This document shows positions 26,324-33,979 of a stretch of 43,836 nt of DNA, piece by piece (within the stretch, counting starts at the first letter, position 1; each line of letters opens with the position of its first letter). This stretch comes from Bacteroidales bacterium UBA7258 (lineage in GTDB: Bacteria; Bacteroidota; Bacteroidia; Bacteroidales; UBA932). Location of the stretch: NCBI GenBank assembly GCA_002472565.1, contig DKSK01000014.1:1-43836 (forward strand), read 5' to 3'. The notes beneath the pieces are model-generated. The model saw only the letters and a list, made by a program, of their open reading frames with translations. It did no database searches and was not told the DNA's origin. A program made the position numbers and the translations under genes.

Positions 26324-27586
26324 TTACTTTTTCTCGATAGTGGCCTCACGGTCAGGTCCGAGAGATATGATGTTCACAGGGACTCCGATGTAGTCCTCGA
26401 TGAATTTGATGTAATCAGTGAATTCTTTCGGAAGGTCTTTTTCGTCCTTTATTCCGGTGAGGTCACGCTTCCAGCCCTTGAACTCCTTGTAGACCGGCAC
26501 GATTTCCTCTCTGGTGTCGAACGGGAAGACCTGGCTCTCCTTGCCGCCGATTTTGTAGGAGGTGCAGACCTTGATGGTGTCGAAATCATCGAGGCAGTCG
26601 GACTTCATCATGATGAGGTCGGTGACTCCGTCCACCATGGCCGTGTATCTCAAGGCTACGAGGTCGAGCCAGCCGCAGCGGCGGGGACGCCCTGTGACGG
26701 CTCCGAATTCATGGCCGATCTGGCGGAGCCTTTCTCCGGTCTCGTCGAAGAGCTCGGTAGGGAAGGGGCCGCTTCCGACCCTGGTGCAGTAGGCCTTGAA
26801 GATGCCGTAAATCTTTCCGACCTTGGAAGGGCCGACTCCGAGGCCGGTGCATACGCCTCCTACCGTCGTCGAGGAGGAGGTCACGAAAGGATAGGAGCCA
26901 TGGTCTACGTCAAGGAGGGAGCCCTGGGCGCCCTCGGCGAGAAGGGCCTTGTCCTTCAGCAGGTCGTTGACGAAATATTCGCAGTCGATGAGATTGAAAC
27001 TCTTCACGAAATCAACCGCTTCGAGAAAATCTTTTTCCTCTTTGTCTGGATCGCAGTCATAGCTCAGGTCTTTGAGCATCTGGATATGCCTTGCCTTCAG
27101 GGCCTCGAAGCGCTCCTTGAAATCCGGGGCGAGAATGTCACCGATTCTGAGTCCGTGACGGCTCACCTTGTCAGTGTAGCAGGGGCCTATGCCCTTGTTC
27201 GTCGTGCCGATCTTGCCCTTGCCTGCGGCGGCTTCGTTTGCGGCGTCAAGCAGCCTGTGCGTAGGGAGGATCAGATGAGCCTTCTTCGAGATGAAGATTT
27301 TATCCTGAGGCTTGATGCCGAAGTCTTCGATCTGGCCACATTCTTTGCGGAAGGCGATAGGATCGAAGACGACTCCGCTTCCGATGATGTTGATGCTTCC
27401 TTTGCGGAAGATTCCCGAAGGAATGCTTCTCACGACAAAGCTCTTGCCTTCGAAATGGAGGGAGTGGCCGGCGTTAGGTCCGCCCTGGAATCTTGCGACC
27501 GCAGGGTATCTTCCTGCGAGTACGTCTACGATTTTCCCTTTTCCTTCATCGCCCCATTGGAGGCCGAGAACAACGTCTATTTTCAT
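26324..27586 (-). CDS. purA: adenylosuccinate synthetase
   Basis: Converts IMP and aspartate to adenylosuccinate using GTP, the first committed step to AMP. 420 residues from the ATG at 27584-27586 (MKIDVVLGLQWGDEGKGK), where the GDEGKGK P-loop is at the expected position; a 13-codon upstream extension is open but unlikely. Other motifs: the IMP/GTP site GTTNKGIGPCYTDK, the conserved EGAQGSLLDVDHGSYPFVTSS, and RPRRCGWLD. It lies 74 nt downstream of ssb. Confidence 0.97.
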   Translation of the reverse strand: MKIDVVLGLQWGDEGKGKIVDVLAGRYPAVARFQGGPNAGHSLHFEGKSFVVRSIPSGIFRKGSINIIGSGVVFDPIAFRKECGQIEDFGIKPQDKIFISKKAHLILPTHRLLDAANEAAAGKGKIGTTNKGIGPCYTDKVSRHGLRIGDILAPDFKERFEALKARHIQMLKDLSYDCDPDKEEKDFLEAVDFVKSFNLIDCEYFVNDLLKDKALLAEGAQGSLLDVDHGSYPFVTSSSTTVGGVCTGLGVGPSKVGKIYGIFKAYCTRVGSGPFPTELFDETGERLRQIGHEFGAVTGRPRRCGWLDLVALRYTAMVDGVTDLIMMKSDCLDDFDTIKVCTSYKIGGKESQVFPFDTREEIVPVYKEFKGWKRDLTGIKDEKDLPKEFTDYIKFIEDYIGVPVNIISLGPDREATIEKK

Positions 27587-27660
27587 GGTATATTTTTGTG
27601 TTATTTGTTCATTTTCTCCCGGCAAACCTGCTGTCCGCGGGCCGTCGCCCCCTCATGGCT

Positions 27661-28200
27661 TCAGAACGGCAGGTCGTCTACTTCGGAGCCGTCGTTCTGC
27701 CGGGATGCCGCTTCGGGCGCCTGCGAGGGCTTACTCCCGGCCTGGCCCTGATGCCATGCATCCTGATTCGGCTGGCCCTGCCGCCATGCACCCTGGGCCG
27801 GCCTGCCTCCTTGCTGAGGGCCCTGGTGATATTGGGCGGACGGATTGTCAGGCCGCTTTCCGAGCAGCTGAAGATTGTCAGCTATCACTTCTGTCGTATA
27901 ATGAGTCTGCCCGCTCTGGTCGGTCCAATTCCTGGTACGGAGATGCCCCTCTATGAAAATCTGGCTTCCCTTCTTGACAAAGCGTTCTACCCTGTCGGCC
28001 AGACTGCGCCATGTCACTATATTGTGCCATTCGGTCATTTCCTTCATCTCGCCGCTCACCCTGTCCCTATAGCGTTCAGTCGTCGCCAAGGTAAAAGTGG
28101 CGACCTTGGCGTTTTGATCGCCAGGATTGCCGTTGTTCAGATATCGTACTTCAGGATCCTTCCCGACGTTGCCGATCAACAAAACTTTATTGAGAGACAT
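27661..28200 (-). CDS. ssb: single-stranded DNA-binding protein
   Basis: Homotetrameric ssDNA-binding protein for replication and repair. 179 residues: an OB-fold at about 1-110 (MSLNKVLLIGNVGKDPEVR, EWHNIVTWRSLADRVERFVKKGSQIFIEG), then a Gln/Gly/Pro/Ala-rich disordered linker, and the acidic tip DDLPF that recruits partner proteins. It heads the ssb-purA-transporter-dxs row, with its own promoter upstream. Confidence 0.97.
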   Translation of the reverse strand: MSLNKVLLIGNVGKDPEVRYLNNGNPGDQNAKVATFTLATTERYRDRVSGEMKEMTEWHNIVTWRSLADRVERFVKKGSQIFIEGHLRTRNWTDQSGQTHYTTEVIADNLQLLGKRPDNPSAQYHQGPQQGGRPAQGAWRQGQPNQDAWHQGQAGSKPSQAPEAASRQNDGSEVDDLPF

Positions 28201-28220
28201 ACATTCCTTGTTTTAGCGTT

Positions 28221-28251
28221 GCAAGTTAGTCAATTTTCCCGAATATGACAA
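28221..28251 (-). promoter_or_regulatory. candidate ssb promoter
   Basis: Minus strand TTG (complement of 28249-28251), 20-nt spacer, TAACTTGC (complement of 28221-28228), close to TAnnTTTG. It lies 21 nt before the ssb ATG. A GCCAGT/ACTGGC inverted repeat (28282-28297) sits upstream and lacks a T-run. Confidence 0.5.
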
Positions 28252-28313
28252 CCTGTGAACGGCAGGAATGCAGCTATGTCAGCCAGTGACAACTGGCCGG
28301 GCTTGCAATAGGC

Positions 28314-30920
28314 TTAGAGAGATAATCTGATGCCGAGGAGGAATTGCCGGCCGCGGAGTTTGACTTTCGAGCTGCTGGTCAGGAAGGAGCTGACGCTTGC
28401 GCGGCTGAATTCATCGCAGCCGAGGATGTTGCGGCATTCCGCTACGATGGAAAAGCGGCGGAATTTCCAGCTCGCCGAAGTCTTGAGCAGGGGAGTGTCG
28501 GAAATTTTCATCCCGGGGACGCTCTCCTTGAGGTAGTAGACGTAGGAGTCAATCGTCAGCGGCTCACAAGGCTTGAGTGAAAGCCTCCCGTCTATCTCTA
28601 CGATGTCGCTTTCGGATGAAATGTTCCCGCTGACCGACTGGTGCGTGTAAACGTTCTTAACTTCGGCCGAAATCCACTTCGCGGGGCTGGTTCTCAGCGA
28701 CAGCGAGACATTCCACTGATCCGACGTGTAAGTCCTGCCTACACTCTGGAGCTGCAAGTCCTGGTCCGTTCTGTTCCAGCCTCCGCCGGCCTCGATTATG
28801 AAGGCCCTCACCCCGATGAATTTGCTGACACTCCCCGACAGACCGTAGCTCTTCGTCTTGCTGTCCGCGTCCGAATACCCAGTCAGGGTAAATTCTCTTG
28901 AGTAAAGGCTTGAAGCCATGCGGTCGGAAGAAGACATGAAGGCTGAACCTGTCAGACCTGCATAGAACATGTTGACATTGTCTTCCCAGTTGAGGCTGGC
29001 CGAAGCCCTGCCCGTCCGAATTCTCGCGAGACTGTCGGAGTAGGAGAGCCCTCTGTACGAGCTCATCACGGCGGAGGGCAGAAGAGATTCAATGTCGCTT
29101 CGTGAAAGCGAGTATGAAGCGGAGGCCGCGGCCTTCAGCTTGCCCGACAGCTGTCTGCGCAGGCTGAGTGACGGGGCGAGAGTCGGATAGACGGCCGTCT
29201 TATCGAGAAAGCCTCCGTTGACTATGACTAGTCTGGCAGGCAGGCTCAGACGGGCTTCCGTCTTGCCCATGAAAAACCTTGTCGACATGGACAGGGATGG
29301 AGACAGGCTGAAGAGGCCGCCAGAAGCATCGGACACAAGGCCGCTCATGTTGATTCCATGAAGCTGAGCATCAATCCTCGTGTATTCAAAATCAACCCCG
29401 CCACTCAGGTCCAGCCCGATTCCCTTCCAGACCAGATGGGAAGAGATGTTGTTGTAGGACGAAAGACTGTTTCGGGTCAAATCCTGATGCGCAGAGAAAC
29501 TGCTCGTGCTGAAGTCTGCTTCATGGTTGTTTGACACGAATGAGGTAAGGCTCTGCAGGGAGAAGGCGCTCTTGTCCGAGAAACGGAAGACCCCCTTCAA
29601 GTCGTTTTCAATCTTGAAAGCAGGAAGGTCGTAGCGCTGTGAATAGCCGTTGCCGGAGCCGTCATTGTCTCTTAGCTGCCCGGAGAAGGAGAGCTGGTTT
29701 CTTATGTACTGCGAGGAGGCGTTCTTTTCGTAGTCGACCTTGCCCGAGACGTAGTATTTCGTATCCCTCATCTGGTCAGTTTCCTGAATGACCAGAGAGT
29801 CCGAATCCGAGAAATTTATGGTCTGGGTGCTTTCCGAGGATTCTTTGTACCTCTCGGCCGCACCCTGGACGGAGATGCGCAGCTCCCTGTCGGAGCCAAT
29901 CTTACTGAGATGGTTGAAAGAAGCGATACCGGAAAGGTTGTCATTCCAATATTCCTGGGGAAGCTGGAGATGAGACCGCCTGGGATTGAGGCGGCTGTTG
30001 AAATCCGCGTCCAGGCTCTCGTCGGAAATCAGGAAGGCCCCCGTCCTTCCCATGTATTGCTGGCGGGTGAGCTCTTTGATGATGTCTCCGCCGACATTAT
30101 TGCCCTTGAGAAGGTAGAGGTCTTGGCTCTTCTTGGAAAACCTGGAGAGCATGGCCTTGGCGTCGAAAAGCGGAAAATCCGGGGCGCCGCCGATGATATC
30201 CCCCGTAATCATCCATGTGCTCCTGGCGTTTTCTTTCAGGACGATGTTAACCGCGCTCCTGTCTGTCTCATTAATTCCGACGAGGGTGCGGATGGGCTGG
30301 TGGTGCTTGTAGACCTCCACCTTCGCGATTTTGTCCGTGGACAGGTTCTTGGTCAAGACACCGTATTCCGCTCCCATCAAGTCCAGCCCTTCAATATAGA
30401 ATTTGTTGATATAGCTCCCGTTGTAGAGAATTCCTCCCGACCTGGTTACCGTAATTCCGGGTATCTTTTCGAGAAGGTCACCAAGGACCCTCTCGGAGCC
30501 GTCGGCAAAAGCTCCGGCCGTATATGTGACAGTGTCTCCTTGTTCTTCTATGACCGAGGCCTGGACCTTGGCTTCCTTGATGCTCGCATGATTCTCCGAA
30601 AGATAGATTTCATAGGGCCCTGTCCTGCCGTCGAGGCTTGCCGTAGCCGGATCGAAGCCAAGGCAGGACACGGTCAGGCGGTCCGCCTTTTTCCCTTCGG
30701 GCAGAGTGACGGAAAAGACGCCCTCTCCGTCCGACATGGCATAGCCGTTCAGCTCCTCTCCTCCGTAGGCGAAGATGAAAGCCCCGGCGACAGGGGACTT
30801 GTCTGCTTTTGAAATGACTTTGCCGGATATGGTCTGCTGTGCGCGGCAAATCTGCATCCCTGCAAGCAGAAGCGCGAATGCAAGTATAAGCCCATATCGA
30901 AGCGGAACTTTATCTGCCAT
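28314..30920 (-). CDS. outer-membrane beta-barrel protein, TonB-receptor-like with carboxypeptidase-regulatory domain
   Basis: An 868-residue protein with a cleavable signal (ILAFALLLAGMQICRAQQ, cut likely after RA), a carboxypeptidase-regulatory-like Ig domain at about 30-110 (TISGKVISKADKSPVAGAFIFAY), a plug-like region at about 130-230 (VLGDLLEKIPGITV, then VEVYKHHQPIRTL) and a long Ser/Tyr-rich beta-strand region to the C-terminus (LGIRLSL). The build is that of Bacteroidota TonB-dependent-receptor relatives. No clear TonB box is seen after the signal, and no SusD partner is next to it. Its start overlaps the stop of the GLPGLI gene by 11 nt, the usual pairing for this barrel group, whose function is not known. 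Confidence 0.85.
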   Translation of the reverse strand: MADKVPLRYGLILAFALLLAGMQICRAQQTISGKVISKADKSPVAGAFIFAYGGEELNGYAMSDGEGVFSVTLPEGKKADRLTVSCLGFDPATASLDGRTGPYEIYLSENHASIKEAKVQASVIEEQGDTVTYTAGAFADGSERVLGDLLEKIPGITVTRSGGILYNGSYINKFYIEGLDLMGAEYGVLTKNLSTDKIAKVEVYKHHQPIRTLVGINETDRSAVNIVLKENARSTWMITGDIIGGAPDFPLFDAKAMLSRFSKKSQDLYLLKGNNVGGDIIKELTRQQYMGRTGAFLISDESLDADFNSRLNPRRSHLQLPQEYWNDNLSGIASFNHLSKIGSDRELRISVQGAAERYKESSESTQTINFSDSDSLVIQETDQMRDTKYYVSGKVDYEKNASSQYIRNQLSFSGQLRDNDGSGNGYSQRYDLPAFKIENDLKGVFRFSDKSAFSLQSLTSFVSNNHEADFSTSSFSAHQDLTRNSLSSYNNISSHLVWKGIGLDLSGGVDFEYTRIDAQLHGINMSGLVSDASGGLFSLSPSLSMSTRFFMGKTEARLSLPARLVIVNGGFLDKTAVYPTLAPSLSLRRQLSGKLKAAASASYSLSRSDIESLLPSAVMSSYRGLSYSDSLARIRTGRASASLNWEDNVNMFYAGLTGSAFMSSSDRMASSLYSREFTLTGYSDADSKTKSYGLSGSVSKFIGVRAFIIEAGGGWNRTDQDLQLQSVGRTYTSDQWNVSLSLRTSPAKWISAEVKNVYTHQSVSGNISSESDIVEIDGRLSLKPCEPLTIDSYVYYLKESVPGMKISDTPLLKTSASWKFRRFSIVAECRNILGCDEFSRASVSSFLTSSSKVKLRGRQFLLGIRLSL

Positions 30921-31773
30921 TCCAGTATTCTTCTGAAATTAAAGGAATATATGGTAATGTTTTGGGTTCTTCAATCCTGTTTCCGTTACGGTCTTCCATG
31001 TAGCCCCCGACTATTCCGTGGATTTTGTTGAAATATTCCACATCCCTCCTGTACTTCGTGTGCATAGTTTCCATCTCTTTCATGGAATAGGAGAAGACTT
31101 TCGACCCAGGGTTTGATTCTCTGTTTTTCCGGTAGGCGAGAGCCTCTTGCAAGCTGCTTGCGGGGATTTTTTCGACTCCCAGGAGCCTGAAACTGAAAAG
31201 ATTCTCCGAATCTTTCGCGTAGACTATCAGACCGGGAGCTCCCCAGAGCAGCCACGGACCTACGTTGACAGGAATTTCATCTGTGAACCAGATGGTCCAT
31301 TCGCGGCCAAGATAATTGCCTTTTGCTATTTTGCATCTGTAGCCGGACTGATCTTCTTCCTCCCCTGTAGTTTTCCATTGAGGCAGTACGAGAGGCATCT
31401 TGCCGTCAAAAAACGCTACTTCGAAGTAGTAGAGGAACATCTGCCCTTTTGAAAAGTCTATGACCGCCCTGTCGTTGGTCCTGCCTCCAGGAAGTCTTGT
31501 GCTTTCCCCATACGCTTTCTGGTCGGCGATTTCTCCGCTCTTGCTGAAGGCGAGCACCGAAAGAGAGTCCTTCTTCAGAGAAATGTCATCGTAATAGAAT
31601 GATGTCCGGCCGTCGAAGTCCAGAGTCATATTGTCCGCGAAATATTTATCCGCAGAAGGGTCATTCTTCCTTAACTGCAGATACGAGAACCTATAAGAGT
31701 CTTGCCCCGCAAGATGAAAAGTCTGAAAAACCAGGACAACAGACAGTGCTAAAAGCTTTTTCATATTTTTCAT
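30910..31773 (-). CDS. GLPGLI family protein
   Basis: A 287-residue exported protein from the ATG at 31771-31773 (MKNMKKLLALSVVLV); a TTG one codon earlier is a less likely start. It has a signal peptide ending near LAGQ. The family's namesake motif appears as GAPGLI at residues 178-183, within VGPWLLWGAPGLIVYA. GLPGLI proteins are restricted to Bacteroidota and have no established biochemical role. Here it precedes and overlaps the barrel-protein gene, so the two are likely made together and may work together at the outer membrane. Confidence 0.88.
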   Translation of the reverse strand: MKNMKKLLALSVVLVFQTFHLAGQDSYRFSYLQLRKNDPSADKYFADNMTLDFDGRTSFYYDDISLKKDSLSVLAFSKSGEIADQKAYGESTRLPGGRTNDRAVIDFSKGQMFLYYFEVAFFDGKMPLVLPQWKTTGEEEDQSGYRCKIAKGNYLGREWTIWFTDEIPVNVGPWLLWGAPGLIVYAKDSENLFSFRLLGVEKIPASSLQEALAYRKNRESNPGSKVFSYSMKEMETMHTKYRRDVEYFNKIHGIVGGYMEDRNGNRIEEPKTLPYIPLISEEYWNGR

Positions 31774-31833
31774 CAAATTAGGTCCGGGGAAAATTGGCCG
31801 TCATCCTCCTCGGACCGAAATCAATTCAATAGA

Positions 31834-32067
31834 CTACTGAATCTCACCTTCTCCAGGAGTCAGTCCCTTGCAAATGGTATCTTCGAAGAAGTCAGTCCAA
31901 CGAAGGAGTTCATCATCCGTCAATTTATGATCGAATGATCTGTAAACTGCTTCGCCGCAACTCAGAATAAAACCATAATGGTATATATTGTCCCCATCAG
32001 CATGACTAGGCTGGACAAATGCAAATAATCCTGCGATGACAGTAATTAAAGTTAATAAACTTCACAT
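31834..32067 (-). pseudogene. small exported peptide, start disrupted (TGA at codon 2)
   Basis: The minus strand holds ATG (32067-32065), TGA (32064-32062), and then 75 open codons to TAG at 31834. The open part starts SLLTLITVIAGLFAFVQPSHA, a well-formed signal peptide, followed by a 54-residue mature part DGDNIYHYGFILSCGEAVYR... with two Cys (mature residues 14 and 43) and an acidic C-terminus. No other start codon exists in frame before the mature region. A GTG overlapping the ATG opens a different frame that is not signal-like. So a real small-protein gene probably lost its start by a point change or small indel, unless the sequence is wrong. It lies 60 nt upstream of the GLPGLI gene on the same strand. 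Family not recognised. Confidence 0.55.
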
Positions 32068-32103
32068 CTTTAGTTTTTTTTAAAAGATAGTGGTTAATGT
32101 TAT

Positions 32104-32120
32104 GAATCGGTACCGGATTC
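32104..32120. promoter_or_regulatory. palindromic operator candidate
   Basis: GAATCGGTACCGGATTC: the 8-bp palindrome CGGTACCG (32108-32115) is flanked by GAATC and GATTC arms. It sits between the divergent peptide and LuxR genes, ending two bases before the LuxR-side -33 element, a typical place for a regulator to bind. Confidence 0.4.
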
Positions 32121-32122
32121 TG

Positions 32123-32154
32123 TTGGCAATGTACGAGAATTTTTCTTATCTTGC
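32123..32154 (+). promoter_or_regulatory. candidate promoter of the LuxR-type gene
   Basis: TTG at 32123-32125, 21-nt spacer, TATCTTGC at 32147-32154, close to the Bacteroidota pattern. The transcript would begin near the hairpin repeat at 32155 and have a leader of about 110 nt. Confidence 0.45.
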
Positions 32155-32209
32155 AATCACCCTTTTGGGTGATTTTCAGCAGTATCGACGGAGAAATCAC
32201 CCTTCTGGG
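32155..32209 (+). repeat. pair of 15-bp direct repeats, 40 bp apart
   Basis: AATCACCCTTTTGGG (32155-32169) and AATCACCCTTCTGGG (32195-32209) differ at one base and start exactly 40 bp apart, close to four helical turns. The first copy also forms a perfect hairpin, AATCACCC with GGGTGATT (32167-32174). Placed just downstream of the promoter, they could be regulator sites or a leader structure. Confidence 0.65.
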
Positions 32210-32269
32210 CCGGGCGGTGGTGCCGCTGGAATTACAAATTGACAGCAAAACGGTCAACTGTTTAATAAT

Positions 32270-32970
32270 ATGGAAGAAGATAGCAAGATTAACTCAATAT
32301 GTGTCAGTGTTTTGGATGCCTCGTCAAGGCTTGCCAACGCAAGCTTTTTCGTAATCGACCTGCGAGAAGATAAACTGATGTATAAATCTGATATCCCAAG
32401 TCTGGCCGATGCCGCTTCCCCAGAAGACAGACGTCGGGAGAGCGCGAACCTCTACCTGTCTCTTGCCCCTGAGGAAGATTATGCGGAACTCCTTGAAGCG
32501 AGAAAAGCGTATCAGCGCTGCCTGGAATCATTCACTGATGAGCAGAAACTCCATCATATGTATGTGACGGATTATCGAATCTGCCTGAAACGGAGAACTT
32601 ACGTGGTCACGCAGAAATTCAGTCCGCTATTTTTAGACCCTGACGGATCTTGCCGCTTCGGCCTTTTCTGTGTTGTGCCTTCTCTTCATGCCGCAAGCGG
32701 TCATTTCGCGATAGTGGGCGGCGATTTCCGCTTCGCCTATGATTCCAGCAGGAGATTGTTTTACCCCTATACCGAGAATCTGAAACTTTCCCTGATGGAG
32801 AAGGCGGTAATATATCGGGCGATGAAAGGTCTTACCACGCATGAGATAGCCTCAGACCTCTCTCTGTCCGAGGCACGATAAAGACTCACAAAAAGAATAT
32901 CTTTCGTAAGCTGAAAGTCGGCTCGATGAACGAGGCTTTGCTCCTGATCGAGAACTATAACCTCCAGTGA
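32270..32970 (+). pseudogene. LuxR-type transcriptional regulator, frameshifted in the HTH
   Basis: The frame starting at 32270 runs 203 residues and stops at TAA right after GLTTHEIASDLSLSEAR. The next part of the HTH is in the adjacent frame: from 32878 it reads IKTHKKNIFRKLKVGSMNEA and continues LLLIENYNLQ to TGA at 32968-32970. Joined, these make a standard LuxR/GerE DNA-binding domain (IYRAMKGLTTHEIASDLSLSEA-x-IKTHKKNIFRKL). One base is missing near 32873-32878, for example GCACG in place of GCAACG. The N-terminal 150 or so residues look like a sensing domain of uncertain fold. It is divergent from the peptide/GLPGLI/barrel genes and may once have controlled them. As it stands the product would lack the recognition helix. 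Confidence 0.85.
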
Positions 32971-33003
32971 TTCTTCACCGGAGGCGGAAGCGTTTTCCGG
33001 CGG

Positions 33004-33939
33004 TCATAGACCTTTGATGGCGGCTTCCATGGCGGCAAGGTCCGGAGTCCGGCCTGTCATGAGACCGTAGCCGGTAAGGGCCTGGTAGAGGAGCCAGCGG
33101 TGGCCGTGGATATAGGTGCCTTCGGCGGACGAAAGCTTGAATTGAGTGTCCTCATTGAAGGAGGGATTGCGGTAGTTGGCCTCCAGTACCACCTTCCTGC
33201 CCTGATCCATGATGAAATCGTCGGCTGAAAATCCGGCTATCTCCGGAAGGGCCATCGGGAGAGTGTAGATTATGAGGTCGCATTCCTTGACCGCCTCCCT
33301 GAAATCGGAAACCGGATCCGGAATGAAGCCGTACTGAGGATTGTTCGCGGCGATTTCCTGCGCCTTCGAGAGCGTCCTGTTCATGAGCACGGTGCCGAAG
33401 CCCATTTCTGCGGCGGCAATGGCGGCGGCCTTCCCAGCACCGCCGCAACCCACTATGAGGGCCTGAGGCAGCTGGCCGAACTTCGCCTCCAGATTCATCT
33501 TGAAGAACTGGTGGACCTTGATGTAGAAGCGGCCGCCGAATTCTCTGATGAATTCTTCGACTATCCCGGGATAATAGGCTTCGGCCACGGCCATGATGAT
33601 GCCTGTGAAGTCGGAGTTGTGCGCTTCTATGCCCTTGTCCGTCTTTACCACGAGATTCGTGGCTCCGATGCGGGCGGCAGGCCCGGAGATGAAGCCCTCG
33701 CCCTTCTCGGCGAGCTCCGTCATCTTCCTGAAGGCCAGCTCTTTGAAGGGAGCTGTTATGTTCACGGAATCATAGCCGTCGAGAAAGCTTTTCCATGCAT
33801 CCTCGAAGTCTTCGTTTTCTATGAGGTCGTAGCTGTATTCTGAACCGTCTTCCTGCCTTGCGTCCCTGTAAGCCGCATTGAAGAGGAGAGGGCTTTTCGA
33901 ACCCTTGACCGGGTTCCCTATCAGTCCGTATTTTTTCAT
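33004..33939 (-). CDS. aroE: shikimate dehydrogenase
   Basis: NADPH-dependent reduction of 3-dehydroshikimate to shikimate in the aromatic amino acid pathway. 311 residues, longer than the usual 270-280. Shikimate-binding Ser residues in GNPVKGSKSPLLFN (Ser14, Ser16), catalytic Lys66 in NITAPFKE, the NSDFTG motif with Asp110 where most members have NTDxxG, and the nucleotide-binding VGCGGAGKAAA are present. Extra residues at about 118-155 lie between the substrate and NADP domains. The NADP-binding Arg/Thr pair is visible as NRT. It is downstream of the RNA methyltransferase in a lysS-led row. Confidence 0.9.
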   Translation of the reverse strand: MKKYGLIGNPVKGSKSPLLFNAAYRDARQEDGSEYSYDLIENEDFEDAWKSFLDGYDSVNITAPFKELAFRKMTELAEKGEGFISGPAARIGATNLVVKTDKGIEAHNSDFTGIIMAVAEAYYPGIVEEFIREFGGRFYIKVHQFFKMNLEAKFGQLPQALIVGCGGAGKAAAIAAAEMGFGTVLMNRTLSKAQEIAANNPQYGFIPDPVSDFREAVKECDLIIYTLPMALPEIAGFSADDFIMDQGRKVVLEANYRNPSFNEDTQFKLSSAEGTYIHGHRWLLYQALTGYGLMTGRTPDLAAMEAAIKGL

Positions 33940-33979
33940 TTTGATTCTATTTCTCTTTCAACCTGCCTCTGCCGCCCCC

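Noticed and set aside
28282..28297. Terminator after the barrel-protein gene
   Set aside because: GCCAGT/ACTGGC forms a 6-bp stem but no T-run follows on either strand, so it is only noted as an inverted repeat.
32006..32257. Minus-strand frame of 83 codons in the intergenic region
   Set aside because: It crosses the promoter, palindrome and repeats, has no signal or domain, and overlaps the better-supported exported-peptide frame.
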